This document shows positions 1-4,647 of a stretch of 14,351 nt of DNA, in pieces (within the stretch, counting starts at the first letter, position 1; every line of letters starts with the position of its first letter). The position numbers and the translations under genes were made by a program. Origin of the DNA: Actinomyces viscosus (GTDB lineage: Bacteria; Bacteroidota; Bacteroidia; Flavobacteriales_D; Crocinitomicaceae); assembly GCA_943326975.2 (NCBI GenBank), contig CALPVI020000016.1, positions 1 through 14,351 on the forward strand, written 5' to 3'. The notes below the pieces were generated by a model that saw nothing but the letters and a program-made list of their open reading frames with translations, was not told the DNA's origin and searched no databases.

Positions 1-833
1 CTAAAGAAGATGTTTTAGCAATGGCTAAAAAATACTTTACTGCTCAAAATTGTAATATAGTAGTTGTTGGAAATGAAGATGTTCTTCCAAAATTAACTGT
101 ATTTGATTCTGATAAAAACATTGAGAAATGGGATGCTTTTGGAGAGCCTGTAAAAGAAATGAAGAAAGCTGATATCACAAAAGAGCAATTAATAGAAAAA
201 TTTGTTTTAGCTACAACTCAAACTTCTTCTTTAAAAGCAGCTAATAAGAAAATTAAAAAGATAAAATTCTACGAAGAAATTTCAGAATTAACTATTCCTC
301 AGGCTCCATTCCCTATTGCATCAACAAGAATTTGGGGTAACCCAAACATTGAAGCTGTAAAAATTGAAGCACAAGGTATGACATTCCAAAAATCTTACTT
401 TGATGGAAAAACTGGTGCTACTACTTCAATCCAAGAAGGAAAGAAAGAGTTAAGCGCTGACGAAATTGCTTCAAAAAGTAAATCAAAAGGATTATTTCCA
501 GAATTAAATTATAAGAAAAATGGTATGTCTTATGAATTAATTGGAATAGAAACTATTGATGGTAAAGATGCTTATGTAGTAAAATTAAATGATGGAAAAA
601 CAGAAGCATTTGATTATTATGATGCAAAATCATTCTTTAAAATTAAAAGTACTAAAATTGAAAAAAATGAAAATGATGTCTTTGAAGTAGTTTCAAACTA
701 TTCAGAATTTAAAGATGTAAACGGAATTTTATTCCCTTTTCAGATGAATATATTACAAGGAGAAGGTTCTTTTGATATTAAAGTAACTTCTATTACAATT
801 AAAGATAAAGTTGACTTAAAATCTTTCATGTAA
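1..833 (+). CDS. M16 (insulinase-family) zinc peptidase, C-terminal part, fused to a lipoprotein-carrier-like domain (5' truncated)
   Basis: The reading frame is open from base 3 and runs off the left edge, so this is the 3' part of a larger gene; the ATG at 21 is internal. The first ~50 visible residues (KEDVLAMAKKYF, then NIVVVGNEDVLPKL) match the end of the C-terminal, catalytically inactive half of M16 peptidases, where a 'processing residues then VVVG' pattern is typical. The remaining ~200 residues form a beta-rich region (YFDGKTGATTSIQEGKK, YELIGIETIDGKDAYVVKL, then FPFQMNI) that resembles LolA/outer-membrane-lipoprotein-sorting domains, a fusion I associate with periplasmic M16 proteins of Bacteroidota. 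The HxxEH active site, if present, lies upstream and cannot be checked. The likely role is periplasmic peptide degradation; substrate unknown. A strong terminator follows 25 bases after the stop. Confidence 0.85.
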   Translation, partial: KEDVLAMAKKYFTAQNCNIVVVGNEDVLPKLTVFDSDKNIEKWDAFGEPVKEMKKADITKEQLIEKFVLATTQTSSLKAANKKIKKIKFYEEISELTIPQAPFPIASTRIWGNPNIEAVKIEAQGMTFQKSYFDGKTGATTSIQEGKKELSADEIASKSKSKGLFPELNYKKNGMSYELIGIETIDGKDAYVVKLNDGKTEAFDYYDAKSFFKIKSTKIEKNENDVFEVVSNYSEFKDVNGILFPFQMNILQGEGSFDIKVTSITIKDKVDLKSFM

Positions 834-857
834 CAAAATATTTTTTTTACTTTTACA

Positions 858-885
858 GCGTCTTTAGAAATAGAGACGCTTTTTT
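858..885 (+). terminator. Rho-independent terminator of the M16 peptidase gene
   Basis: Inverted repeat GCGTCT (858-863) and AGACGC (874-879) with a 10-base loop, followed by six T (880-885). It lies 25 bases beyond the stop codon and 26 bases before the next start, so it separates the peptidase from the OmpA-like gene. Confidence 0.85.
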
Positions 886-910
886 GTTTCATAACGAAAT
901 TAATTGAAAA

Positions 911-1765
911 ATGATAAGGAATTTCTTCCTAATTTGTACAGTTTTAATTTGTCTGCTATCAAAACTGAATGCACAAGAATTGTATACAGTTTCATTTTAT
1001 TTCAATACAAATGAAACAACACCTATACCAGAATCACAAAAAGCTTTAGATACTTTAAATCTATTTCTTCAAAACAATCCAAACGTAATAATTAAGGAAA
1101 TTAATAGTTACAGTAGTAAAGATGGGAAAATCGAAATTAATCAAACAATATCATCTAGTAGATTAAACACTATTGCCTCAAATATAAATCCAACGACAAA
1201 AATCGAAGCAAAAAATGCATTAGGTATTAACTACCCTAAAAATTTAATATATCCTATTTCAAATTACAATAAATGGAGAAGAGTTGATGTCATTTACAAA
1301 TATGATTCAACATTTATATCAAATACAGAAAAATTTATTTCTACCGAAACTAAAACAGATACTACATTAATTCAAAATACTTCTAGTGAAGAAGAGGACT
1401 ATACAAAAAAAGTAATAGAAAAAGGTACAGTTTTTCAAATTGAATTGAATATTCAATTTTTTGATGGCACTGCTAATTTAACTGCTAATTCTTTTAGTGA
1501 AATTGATAAATTAGCTGATTTTTTACTGAAGAATGAGCCTTTACAGGCTTTTATTCGTGGACATGTATGTTGTGGAAAAGCAATGAAATTATCGAAACAA
1601 CGTGCTAAAATTGTTTACAAGGAATTAGTAAAACGTGGTGTAACCAAAAAAAGGCTTAAATATCATGGTTATAGTAATAACTTACCCCTAGTAACGCCTG
1701 AAAAAACTGAAATTGACAGAAGAAAAAATAGAAGAGTAGATATTATTTTCTCAACCAAAGATTAA
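911..1765 (+). CDS. Secreted OmpA-family protein with two OmpA-like domains
   Basis: 284 residues. Residues 1-21 are a Sec signal peptide (MIRNFFLICT..., cut expected after LNA). The C-terminal domain (about 178-281) is a clear OmpA/MotB peptidoglycan-binding fold: FFDGTANLTANSFSEIDKLA, then RGHVCC, SKQRAKIVYKELVKRGV, YHGYSNNLPL and DRRKNRRVDIIF. The N-terminal half (about 25-131) follows the same plan in degraded form: VSFYFNTNETTPIPES, a helix, SSSRLNTIAS, and an end KWRRVDVIYK that parallels KNRRVDIIF. A low-complexity linker rich in Thr, Ser and acidic residues joins the two. There is no transmembrane beta-barrel, so it is probably a periplasmic or outer-membrane-associated cell-wall anchor. 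Cys 220-221 (GHVCC) is a wording I have seen in flavobacterial relatives. No TAnnTTTG box is evident upstream. The 3' end overlaps the convergent gene at 1751-1972 by 15 bases. Confidence 0.85.
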   Translation: MIRNFFLICTVLICLLSKLNAQELYTVSFYFNTNETTPIPESQKALDTLNLFLQNNPNVIIKEINSYSSKDGKIEINQTISSSRLNTIASNINPTTKIEAKNALGINYPKNLIYPISNYNKWRRVDVIYKYDSTFISNTEKFISTETKTDTTLIQNTSSEEEDYTKKVIEKGTVFQIELNIQFFDGTANLTANSFSEIDKLADFLLKNEPLQAFIRGHVCCGKAMKLSKQRAKIVYKELVKRGVTKKRLKYHGYSNNLPLVTPEKTEIDRRKNRRVDIIFSTKD

Positions 1766-1972
1766 CCAATCTTTTTCATAAACAATTTCGTATAGATCTT
1801 CATAACATTCAATCATATCCTTTATTTTAAGTATTTCTGGATATTGCTCTGCAACAAAAGAATAGGTATATATTTTAGATCCAACTCTCTGCTTTTCATT
1901 AAAATGACGGTCATCTATAATTTCATACATCGACTTTCCGTTACTTAATCTTCTATATTGAGGATATTCCAT
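1751..1972 (-). CDS. Small protein of unknown function (73 aa)
   Basis: I do not recognise this family. It encodes 73 residues, acidic and rich in Tyr (MEYPQYRRLSNGKSMYEIID at the start, EKDWLIFG at the end), with no signal peptide, no membrane segment and one Cys, so it is probably a small cytosolic protein. Its ATG lies three bases after the stop of the 40-residue lipoprotein gene at 1976-2098, which strongly suggests co-transcription and possibly coupled translation. The 3' end overlaps the convergent OmpA-like gene by 15 bases. The start is fixed by this near-overlap and by the lack of an in-frame alternative ATG near the N-terminus. No similar gene is visible in the window. Confidence 0.7.
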   Translation of the reverse strand: MEYPQYRRLSNGKSMYEIIDDRHFNEKQRVGSKIYTYSFVAEQYPEILKIKDMIECYEDLYEIVYEKDWLIFG

Positions 1973-1975
1973 GAA

Positions 1976-2098
1976 TTAAAGATTGCCCATTGGAGTTTTA
2001 GTAGCTTTCCTTCCATCACATTTTCTTGAAGTTGCGCAACTAGTTACCATTAGACTTAATAATAATACTACGACTGATATTAATTTTAAATTTTTCAT
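1976..2098 (-). CDS. 40-residue lipoprotein
   Basis: Read by eye from the minus strand. The protein is MKNLKLISVVVLLLSLMVTS for residues 1-20, then CATSRKCDGRKATKTPMGNL. It has a basic N-terminus, a hydrophobic core and a lipobox ending VTSC, so lipid would attach at Cys21 and leave a mature peptide of only 20 residues. The mature part has a second Cys in KCDG and ends TPMGNL. From memory, short flavobacterial lipoproteins with a similar K-C-D-G...T-P-M-G tail occur elsewhere, but I cannot confirm a family. Stop and next ATG are three bases apart, so it is the first gene of a two-gene unit. Upstream lie an 11-bp hairpin (2109-2142) and a structured RNA, which may control it. Function unknown; probably membrane-anchored. 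Confidence 0.72.
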   Translation of the reverse strand: MKNLKLISVVVLLLSLMVTSCATSRKCDGRKATKTPMGNL

Positions 2099-2108
2099 AA
2101 TGCTCTCT

Positions 2109-2142
2109 TTATCATTAAAACGTAAAACATGTTTAATGATAA
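2109..2142 (-). promoter_or_regulatory. Hairpin just upstream of the 40-residue lipoprotein start
   Basis: Perfect 11-bp inverted repeat TTATCATTAAA (2109-2119) and TTTAATGATAA (2132-2142) with a 12-base loop. It ends 10 bases before the lipoprotein ATG and begins just after a T6 run (2144-2149) on the minus strand. Its position in the 5' leader suggests a translational control or mRNA-stability role, but there is no direct evidence for either. Confidence 0.5.
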
Positions 2143-2143
2143 C

Positions 2144-2184
2144 AAAAAAGACCCATACAGTGAGTTTTCTGAAGCTCAGAAAAC
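2144..2184 (-). terminator. Stem-loop plus T6 run closing the structured RNA (tentative terminator)
   Basis: On the minus strand GTTTTCTGA and TCAGAAAAC form a perfect 9-bp stem with a 3-base loop (2164-2184). The T6 run (2144-2149) comes 14 bases later, too far for a canonical terminator. The intervening CTGTATGGG (2152-2160) is complementary to CCCATACAG at 2307-2315, so the helix abutting the T-run may instead be long-range. Termination here is likely but may be partial, because the lipoprotein gene starts 46 bases downstream. Confidence 0.45.
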
Positions 2185-2190
2185 ACGATT

Positions 2191-2362
2191 GAGGTAACCT
2201 TTAACCTTTGTAATCCACTGATAGTAAACTATCCGAAAACGGTGTGGCCCGCCATTGGTTAAAAAAGACTCCCTTTTATTGTTATAAGTATTAGCTTCAA
2301 GAGTATCTGTATGGGCTCCCATAAGGGATAAGGTCGCTGCACCAACTCTGTGGTTGTACCTC
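2191..2362 (-). ncRNA. Candidate structured RNA, class not identified (possible 6S-like RNA or cis-acting leader)
   Basis: No convincing ORF explains this stretch. On the minus strand a closing helix joins GAGGTA-CA-ACC (2362-2352) to GGT-TACCTC (2199-2191). A second helix pairs TTTAACC (2263-2257) with GGTTAAA (2206-2200). Inside it, CCAC/GTGG (2247-2244 with 2218-2215) encloses two hairpins, CCG-TTTT-CGG (2242-2233) and GATAG-TTTA-CTATC (2233-2220, sharing one base), like a three-way junction. In the 5' half, TATGGG-AG-CCCATA (2323-2310) and CCC-TTAT-GGG (2327-2318) are alternative hairpins. A TAnnTTTG box sits 5 bases before the first helix. The hallmark motifs of tmRNA, RNase P RNA, SRP RNA and cobalamin or TPP riboswitches are absent. 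Length (~172) and closed ends would suit a 6S-type RNA such as 6S-Flavo, but I cannot confirm this. Its place in front of a two-gene operon equally suits an attenuator. Strand rests on the promoter box and the T-run. Confidence 0.55.
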
Positions 2363-2367
2363 TAATA

Positions 2368-2375
2368 CAAAAATA
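2368..2375 (-). promoter_or_regulatory. -7 box (TATTTTTG) of the structured RNA
   Basis: Matches the Bacteroidota -7 consensus TAnnTTTG on the minus strand and ends 5 bases before the closing helix of the RNA. There is no TTG at the expected -33 distance, so the promoter may be weak or activated. It lies in the 32-base gap after the DUF1049-like gene, where no terminator is visible, so read-through is also possible. Confidence 0.5.
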
Positions 2376-2394
2376 ATAAAATATCGAATTCTAT

Positions 2395-2721
2395 CTATAA
2401 AGAATCTTTCTTATCATTTAAAAAAGCCTTTATTTTTAATTTTAATGAAGCAATTTCATCATCTTTCGTTTTGTTCTTTTTAAAACTATACAATGATGAA
2501 ACAATATATCCAGTTATAAAAGCAACGAGGATAATTATTGTAATCGGAACTTTATAAGAAAAAAAGATAAAATCAACTTCAATTTTATCCATATTTTGAA
2601 ACGCAAAAATCAACAATAACAATATTGAGATCAAACTCAATATTAATTTTACACGTTTGAAAGTATTTAAACTTAACCAATACTCTTTCATATTATTTAA
2701 TTTGTATCCTAAAATAGTCAT
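2395..2721 (-). CDS. LapA/DUF1049-like inner-membrane protein
   Basis: 108 residues with two transmembrane helices (about 27-43 and 57-78) separated by the short loop FQNMDKIEVDFIFFSYKVP. The pattern helix, then FQN...v.f.ff....p, then helix, then a basic tail is that of the DUF1049/LapA domain (lipopolysaccharide assembly protein A family). The C-terminal ~30 residues (KKNKTKDDEIASLKLKIKAF) are charged and probably a short cytoplasmic coiled coil. The biochemical role of these small proteins is unclear; in enterobacteria LapA is linked to envelope homeostasis with LapB, but no LapB-like gene lies beside it here. The start is uncertain: the first ATG gives 108 residues, while an ATG at 2691 (MKEYWLSL) gives 98 and may be better. 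It is divergent from efp. Confidence 0.75.
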   Translation of the reverse strand: MTILGYKLNNMKEYWLSLNTFKRVKLILSLISILLLLIFAFQNMDKIEVDFIFFSYKVPITIIILVAFITGYIVSSLYSFKKNKTKDDEIASLKLKIKAFLNDKKDSL

Positions 2722-2747
2722 TTTTTTAAATCTTTATACTTAAATCA

Positions 2748-2777
2748 TTGAGTTTTATTGATAAATCCATATCTTTG
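2748..2777 (+). promoter_or_regulatory. Bacteroidota-type promoter of efp
   Basis: TTG (2748-2750), a 19-base spacer, then TATCTTTG (2770-2777): a full match to the flavobacterial TTG-N17-23-TAnnTTTG consensus. Transcription should start near 2782, leaving a leader of only about 15 bases before the efp ATG. This is the clearest promoter in the window. Confidence 0.8.
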
Positions 2778-2797
2778 CATCACTTTTAAAAAACAGC

Positions 2798-3364
2798 ATG
2801 GCAACAACAGCGGATATTAAAAACGGATTGTGTATCAAACACAACGATAAGTTATTTCAAATTATTGAATTTCAACATGTAAAACCTGGAAAAGGTCCAG
2901 CTTTTGTACGTACAAAAATGCGTCAAATTGAAAGCGGTAAAGTATTAGACAATACTTTTTCTGCAGGTCACAAAATTGAAATTGTAAGAATTGAAAACAG
3001 AGAATATCAATATTTATATCAAGAGGGTGAAAATTTCATTTTCATGAACAATGAATCTTTTGAACAAGTAGATATACCTGCTAAAATGATTGAAAAACCA
3101 GGTTTCTTGTTAGAAGGTATGACTTGTAATATTTTATTTCATGCTGAAGAGGAATTGCCATTAGTAATTGAATTACCAATGCATATCATTTCTGAAGTTA
3201 CATATACTGAACCAGGAGTAAAAGGAGATACTGCAACAAACTCAATGAAGCCTGCTACTATTGCAACAGGAGCTGAGATTAAAGTTCCATTATTCATCGA
3301 TATGGGTGAGGTTATTAAAATCGATACTCGTACGGGTGTTTATGTAGAGAGAGTTAAAAAATAA
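2798..3364 (+). CDS. efp: Elongation factor P
   Basis: 188 residues, the usual EF-P length, with the three beta-barrel domains. EF-P binds ribosomes stalled at polyproline stretches, between the P and E sites, and speeds peptide bond formation. The N-terminal KOW-like domain carries the tip loop VKPGKGPAF with Lys32 at the position that is modified in many bacteria (beta-lysylation in E. coli at Lys34). The enzymes for such a modification are not in this window. The C-terminal domain has the signature VTYTEPGVKGDTATN and ends with a TGAEIKVPLF...GEVIKIDTRTGVYVERV pattern. It is monocistronic: a strong promoter lies just upstream and a strong terminator just downstream. Start ATG at 2798 gives the canonical MATTADIKNG beginning. 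Confidence 0.97.
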   Translation: MATTADIKNGLCIKHNDKLFQIIEFQHVKPGKGPAFVRTKMRQIESGKVLDNTFSAGHKIEIVRIENREYQYLYQEGENFIFMNNESFEQVDIPAKMIEKPGFLLEGMTCNILFHAEEELPLVIELPMHIISEVTYTEPGVKGDTATNSMKPATIATGAEIKVPLFIDMGEVIKIDTRTGVYVERVKK

Positions 3365-3381
3365 TTTTATATCAATTCTTT

Positions 3382-3420
3382 AAAAAAAATAGTTGGCCTC
3401 TTGTCAACTATTTTTTTTTT
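3382..3420. terminator. Bidirectional terminator between convergent efp and yaaA
   Basis: ATAGTTG (3389-3395) pairs with CAACTAT (3405-3411) around a 9-base loop. The stem is flanked by an A-run on the left (3382-3388) and a T-run on the right (3411-3420), so it works as a stem plus U-tract on both strands. It lies 18 bases after the efp stop and 33 bases after the yaaA stop on the opposite strand. Confidence 0.85.
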
Positions 3421-3453
3421 TGAAACAACTTTTTTCAAATAGACTATTAAAAA

Positions 3454-4215
3454 CTATCGAACAAAAACCCACTCTGTATCACTTGAAGCATTTACATCAA
3501 ACGAATAACCATCTCCTGTATATAACTTCAATTCCTCTTCCGATTTTAAATCATTCTCAATGATATATCGAGCCATTGCTCCTCTTTGATGTTTAGCATA
3601 CATCATAATTGTTTTAAATTCTCCATTTTTAAAATCCTTAAAAACTGGAGTAATAACTTTTGATTTTAAAACCTTAAGATCAACAGCTTTGAAATATTCT
3701 GTTGAAGCCAAATTTATTACTACTTCTCCTGGTTCTAATTCCTGATTTAAATTTTGAGCAATTTTATTTCCCCAGAAAACATATAAATTTTTAATTTTAG
3801 GAGTTATTTCCCATTTTGTACCCATTTCTAAACGATAAGGATAGATTAAATCCAAAGGTTTTAAAATACCATATAAACCAGAAAGTATTCGTAAATGTTT
3901 ATTTGCTTTCTCTAACAAATCTTGATTCATTGACCAAGCATCAAATCCTTTGTATGCTTCACCATTAAAACCTGCAATACAAGGAAAATTATACTCTGAT
4001 CTATCATTTGGTAACTGCCAACTCTTATATCGTTGCACATTTAATTCAGCTAAATCTGTTGAAATATGCATCATCTTCTCCAAATCTTTCACTTTGAATT
4101 TCTTCATTTTTTTCGCTAAAGAATCTGCTTCTTTAAGAAAATTTGCTGTTGAAAAAATTTCAGAACACAAAGGTCTATACTCGATTGATTTTGCAGGAGA
4201 TATAACAATTTTCAT
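3454..4215 (-). CDS. yaaA: YaaA-family peroxide stress protein (UPF0246/DUF328)
   Basis: 253 residues, matching the ~250-260 of the family. It starts MKIVISPAKS, the hallmark N-terminus, and contains FNGEAYKGFDAW (83-94), LSGLYGILKPLD (111-122), IYPYRLEMGTKW (124-135), INLASTEYFKAV, and MMYAKHQRGAMARYI near the end. YaaA in E. coli is induced by OxyR and limits free iron and hydroxyl-radical damage during hydrogen peroxide stress; the fold is DNA-binding-like but the biochemical activity is not well defined. It has its own -7 box 25 bases upstream, directly after the terminator of the preceding minus-strand gene, so it is probably transcribed alone. No OxyR-type site could be recognised by eye. 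Confidence 0.95.
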   Translation of the reverse strand: MKIVISPAKSIEYRPLCSEIFSTANFLKEADSLAKKMKKFKVKDLEKMMHISTDLAELNVQRYKSWQLPNDRSEYNFPCIAGFNGEAYKGFDAWSMNQDLLEKANKHLRILSGLYGILKPLDLIYPYRLEMGTKWEITPKIKNLYVFWGNKIAQNLNQELEPGEVVINLASTEYFKAVDLKVLKSKVITPVFKDFKNGEFKTIMMYAKHQRGAMARYIIENDLKSEEELKLYTGDGYSFDVNASSDTEWVFVR

Positions 4216-4240
4216 CGTTTCAATTATATTAATAGTGTTA

Positions 4241-4248
4241 CAAATTTA
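4241..4248 (-). promoter_or_regulatory. -7 box (TAAATTTG) of yaaA
   Basis: Matches TAnnTTTG on the minus strand, 25 bases upstream of the yaaA ATG. The expected -33 region falls inside the upstream terminator hairpin and has no TTG. Confidence 0.55.
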
Positions 4249-4251
4249 AAC

Positions 4252-4277
4252 AAAAAAAAGTGGACTCTCGCCCACTT
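4252..4277 (-). terminator. Terminator of the 85-residue protein gene
   Basis: On the minus strand AAGTGG (4277-4272) pairs with CCACTT (4263-4258) around an 8-base loop and runs into a T-tract (4259-4252). It lies 25 bases after the stop at 4303. Confidence 0.85.
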
Positions 4278-4302
4278 CTAAATCTTTAAAATAACCTTAC
4301 AA

Positions 4303-4560
4303 TTAATTTAAGCTATTTAATTTTGTAATAAATTCTAAAGCTGATTCTTCAATTTTTGAATTAATTGGAGCAAAGTCTTTTTTCGTTTTTGCTTTGTTAA
4401 TTTCAGCTAAAATAGCATCTTGAAAATCCGCAGCTTCTGTAATAATTACATTCGTTTTTTCAGCTTTATTTTCATCAAATAATTGAATTGTAAAACATTC
4501 TTCAACGATATCAAAAACCATATTGTTTAAGGCTTTTTTTAAATATTTTCTACTTGCCAT
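4303..4560 (-). CDS. Small conserved-looking protein of unknown function (85 aa)
   Basis: I do not recognise a named family. The protein is predicted mostly helical and cytosolic: basic N-terminus (MASRKYLKKALNNMVFDIVE), then ECFTIQLF, a long helix around residues 43-62 (ADFQDAILAEINKAKTKKDF), and a C-terminal helix (SALEFITKLNSLN). It has no signal peptide or membrane segment, and one Cys. It has its own promoter (TTG-N20-TAAATTTG) and its own terminator, so it is a complete single-gene unit between pnp and yaaA. That, together with codon use like the neighbours, argues it is real. A four-helix or small DNA/RNA-binding role is possible but nothing in the sequence shows it. Confidence 0.75.
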   Translation of the reverse strand: MASRKYLKKALNNMVFDIVEECFTIQLFDENKAEKTNVIITEAADFQDAILAEINKAKTKKDFAPINSKIEESALEFITKLNSLN

Positions 4561-4583
4561 TTTATATTAATTAAGTATATATA

Positions 4584-4614
4584 CAAATTTAAGAATATAA
4601 AGGATTGAAAACAA
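4584..4614 (-). promoter_or_regulatory. Promoter of the 85-residue protein gene
   Basis: On the minus strand TTG (4614-4612), a 20-base spacer and TAAATTTG (4591-4584), 23 bases before the ATG. The TTG lies in the loop of the upstream pnp terminator hairpin, so promoter and terminator are physically overlapped. Confidence 0.7.
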
Positions 4615-4632
4615 ATTAATTTTCAATCCTTT
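4599..4632 (-). terminator. Stem-loop ending the pnp transcript
   Basis: A perfect 13-bp stem: AAAGGATTGAAAA and TTTTCAATCCTTT (4632-4620 with 4611-4599 on the minus strand) with an 8-base loop, starting 15 bases after the pnp stop. The tail after the stem is only ATATTC, so it may be a 3'-end-protecting hairpin as much as an intrinsic terminator. Confidence 0.7.
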
Positions 4633-4647
4633 AGCATTATCTAATTA

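Noticed and set aside
2095..2130. An 11-codon minus-strand ORF whose TGA overlaps the lipoprotein ATG, as a possible regulatory upstream ORF
   Set aside because: It starts in the loop of a hairpin, has no ribosome-binding site, and an ORF this short is expected by chance.
1983..2192. A 69-codon plus-strand ORF
   Set aside because: It lies opposite the 40-residue lipoprotein and the RNA candidate; its protein has no recognisable feature and its 3' half runs through RNA helices.
2261..2277. AAAAG-GGAGT-CTTTTTT on the minus strand as an internal terminator
   Set aside because: The stem is almost all A-U and would compete with the better TTTAACC/GGTTAAA helix; I do not think it ends transcription.
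2144..2362. tmRNA, RNase P RNA, SRP RNA, or a cobalamin, TPP or c-di-GMP riboswitch
   Set aside because: The near-universal core motifs of these classes (for example GAGGAAAGTCC of RNase P, the GGAAGGAAGCA-type SRP loop, or the tRNA-like ends and tag frame of tmRNA) are not present on either strand.
3950..4249. A 99-codon plus-strand ORF
   Set aside because: Antisense shadow inside yaaA, which is clearly the real gene.
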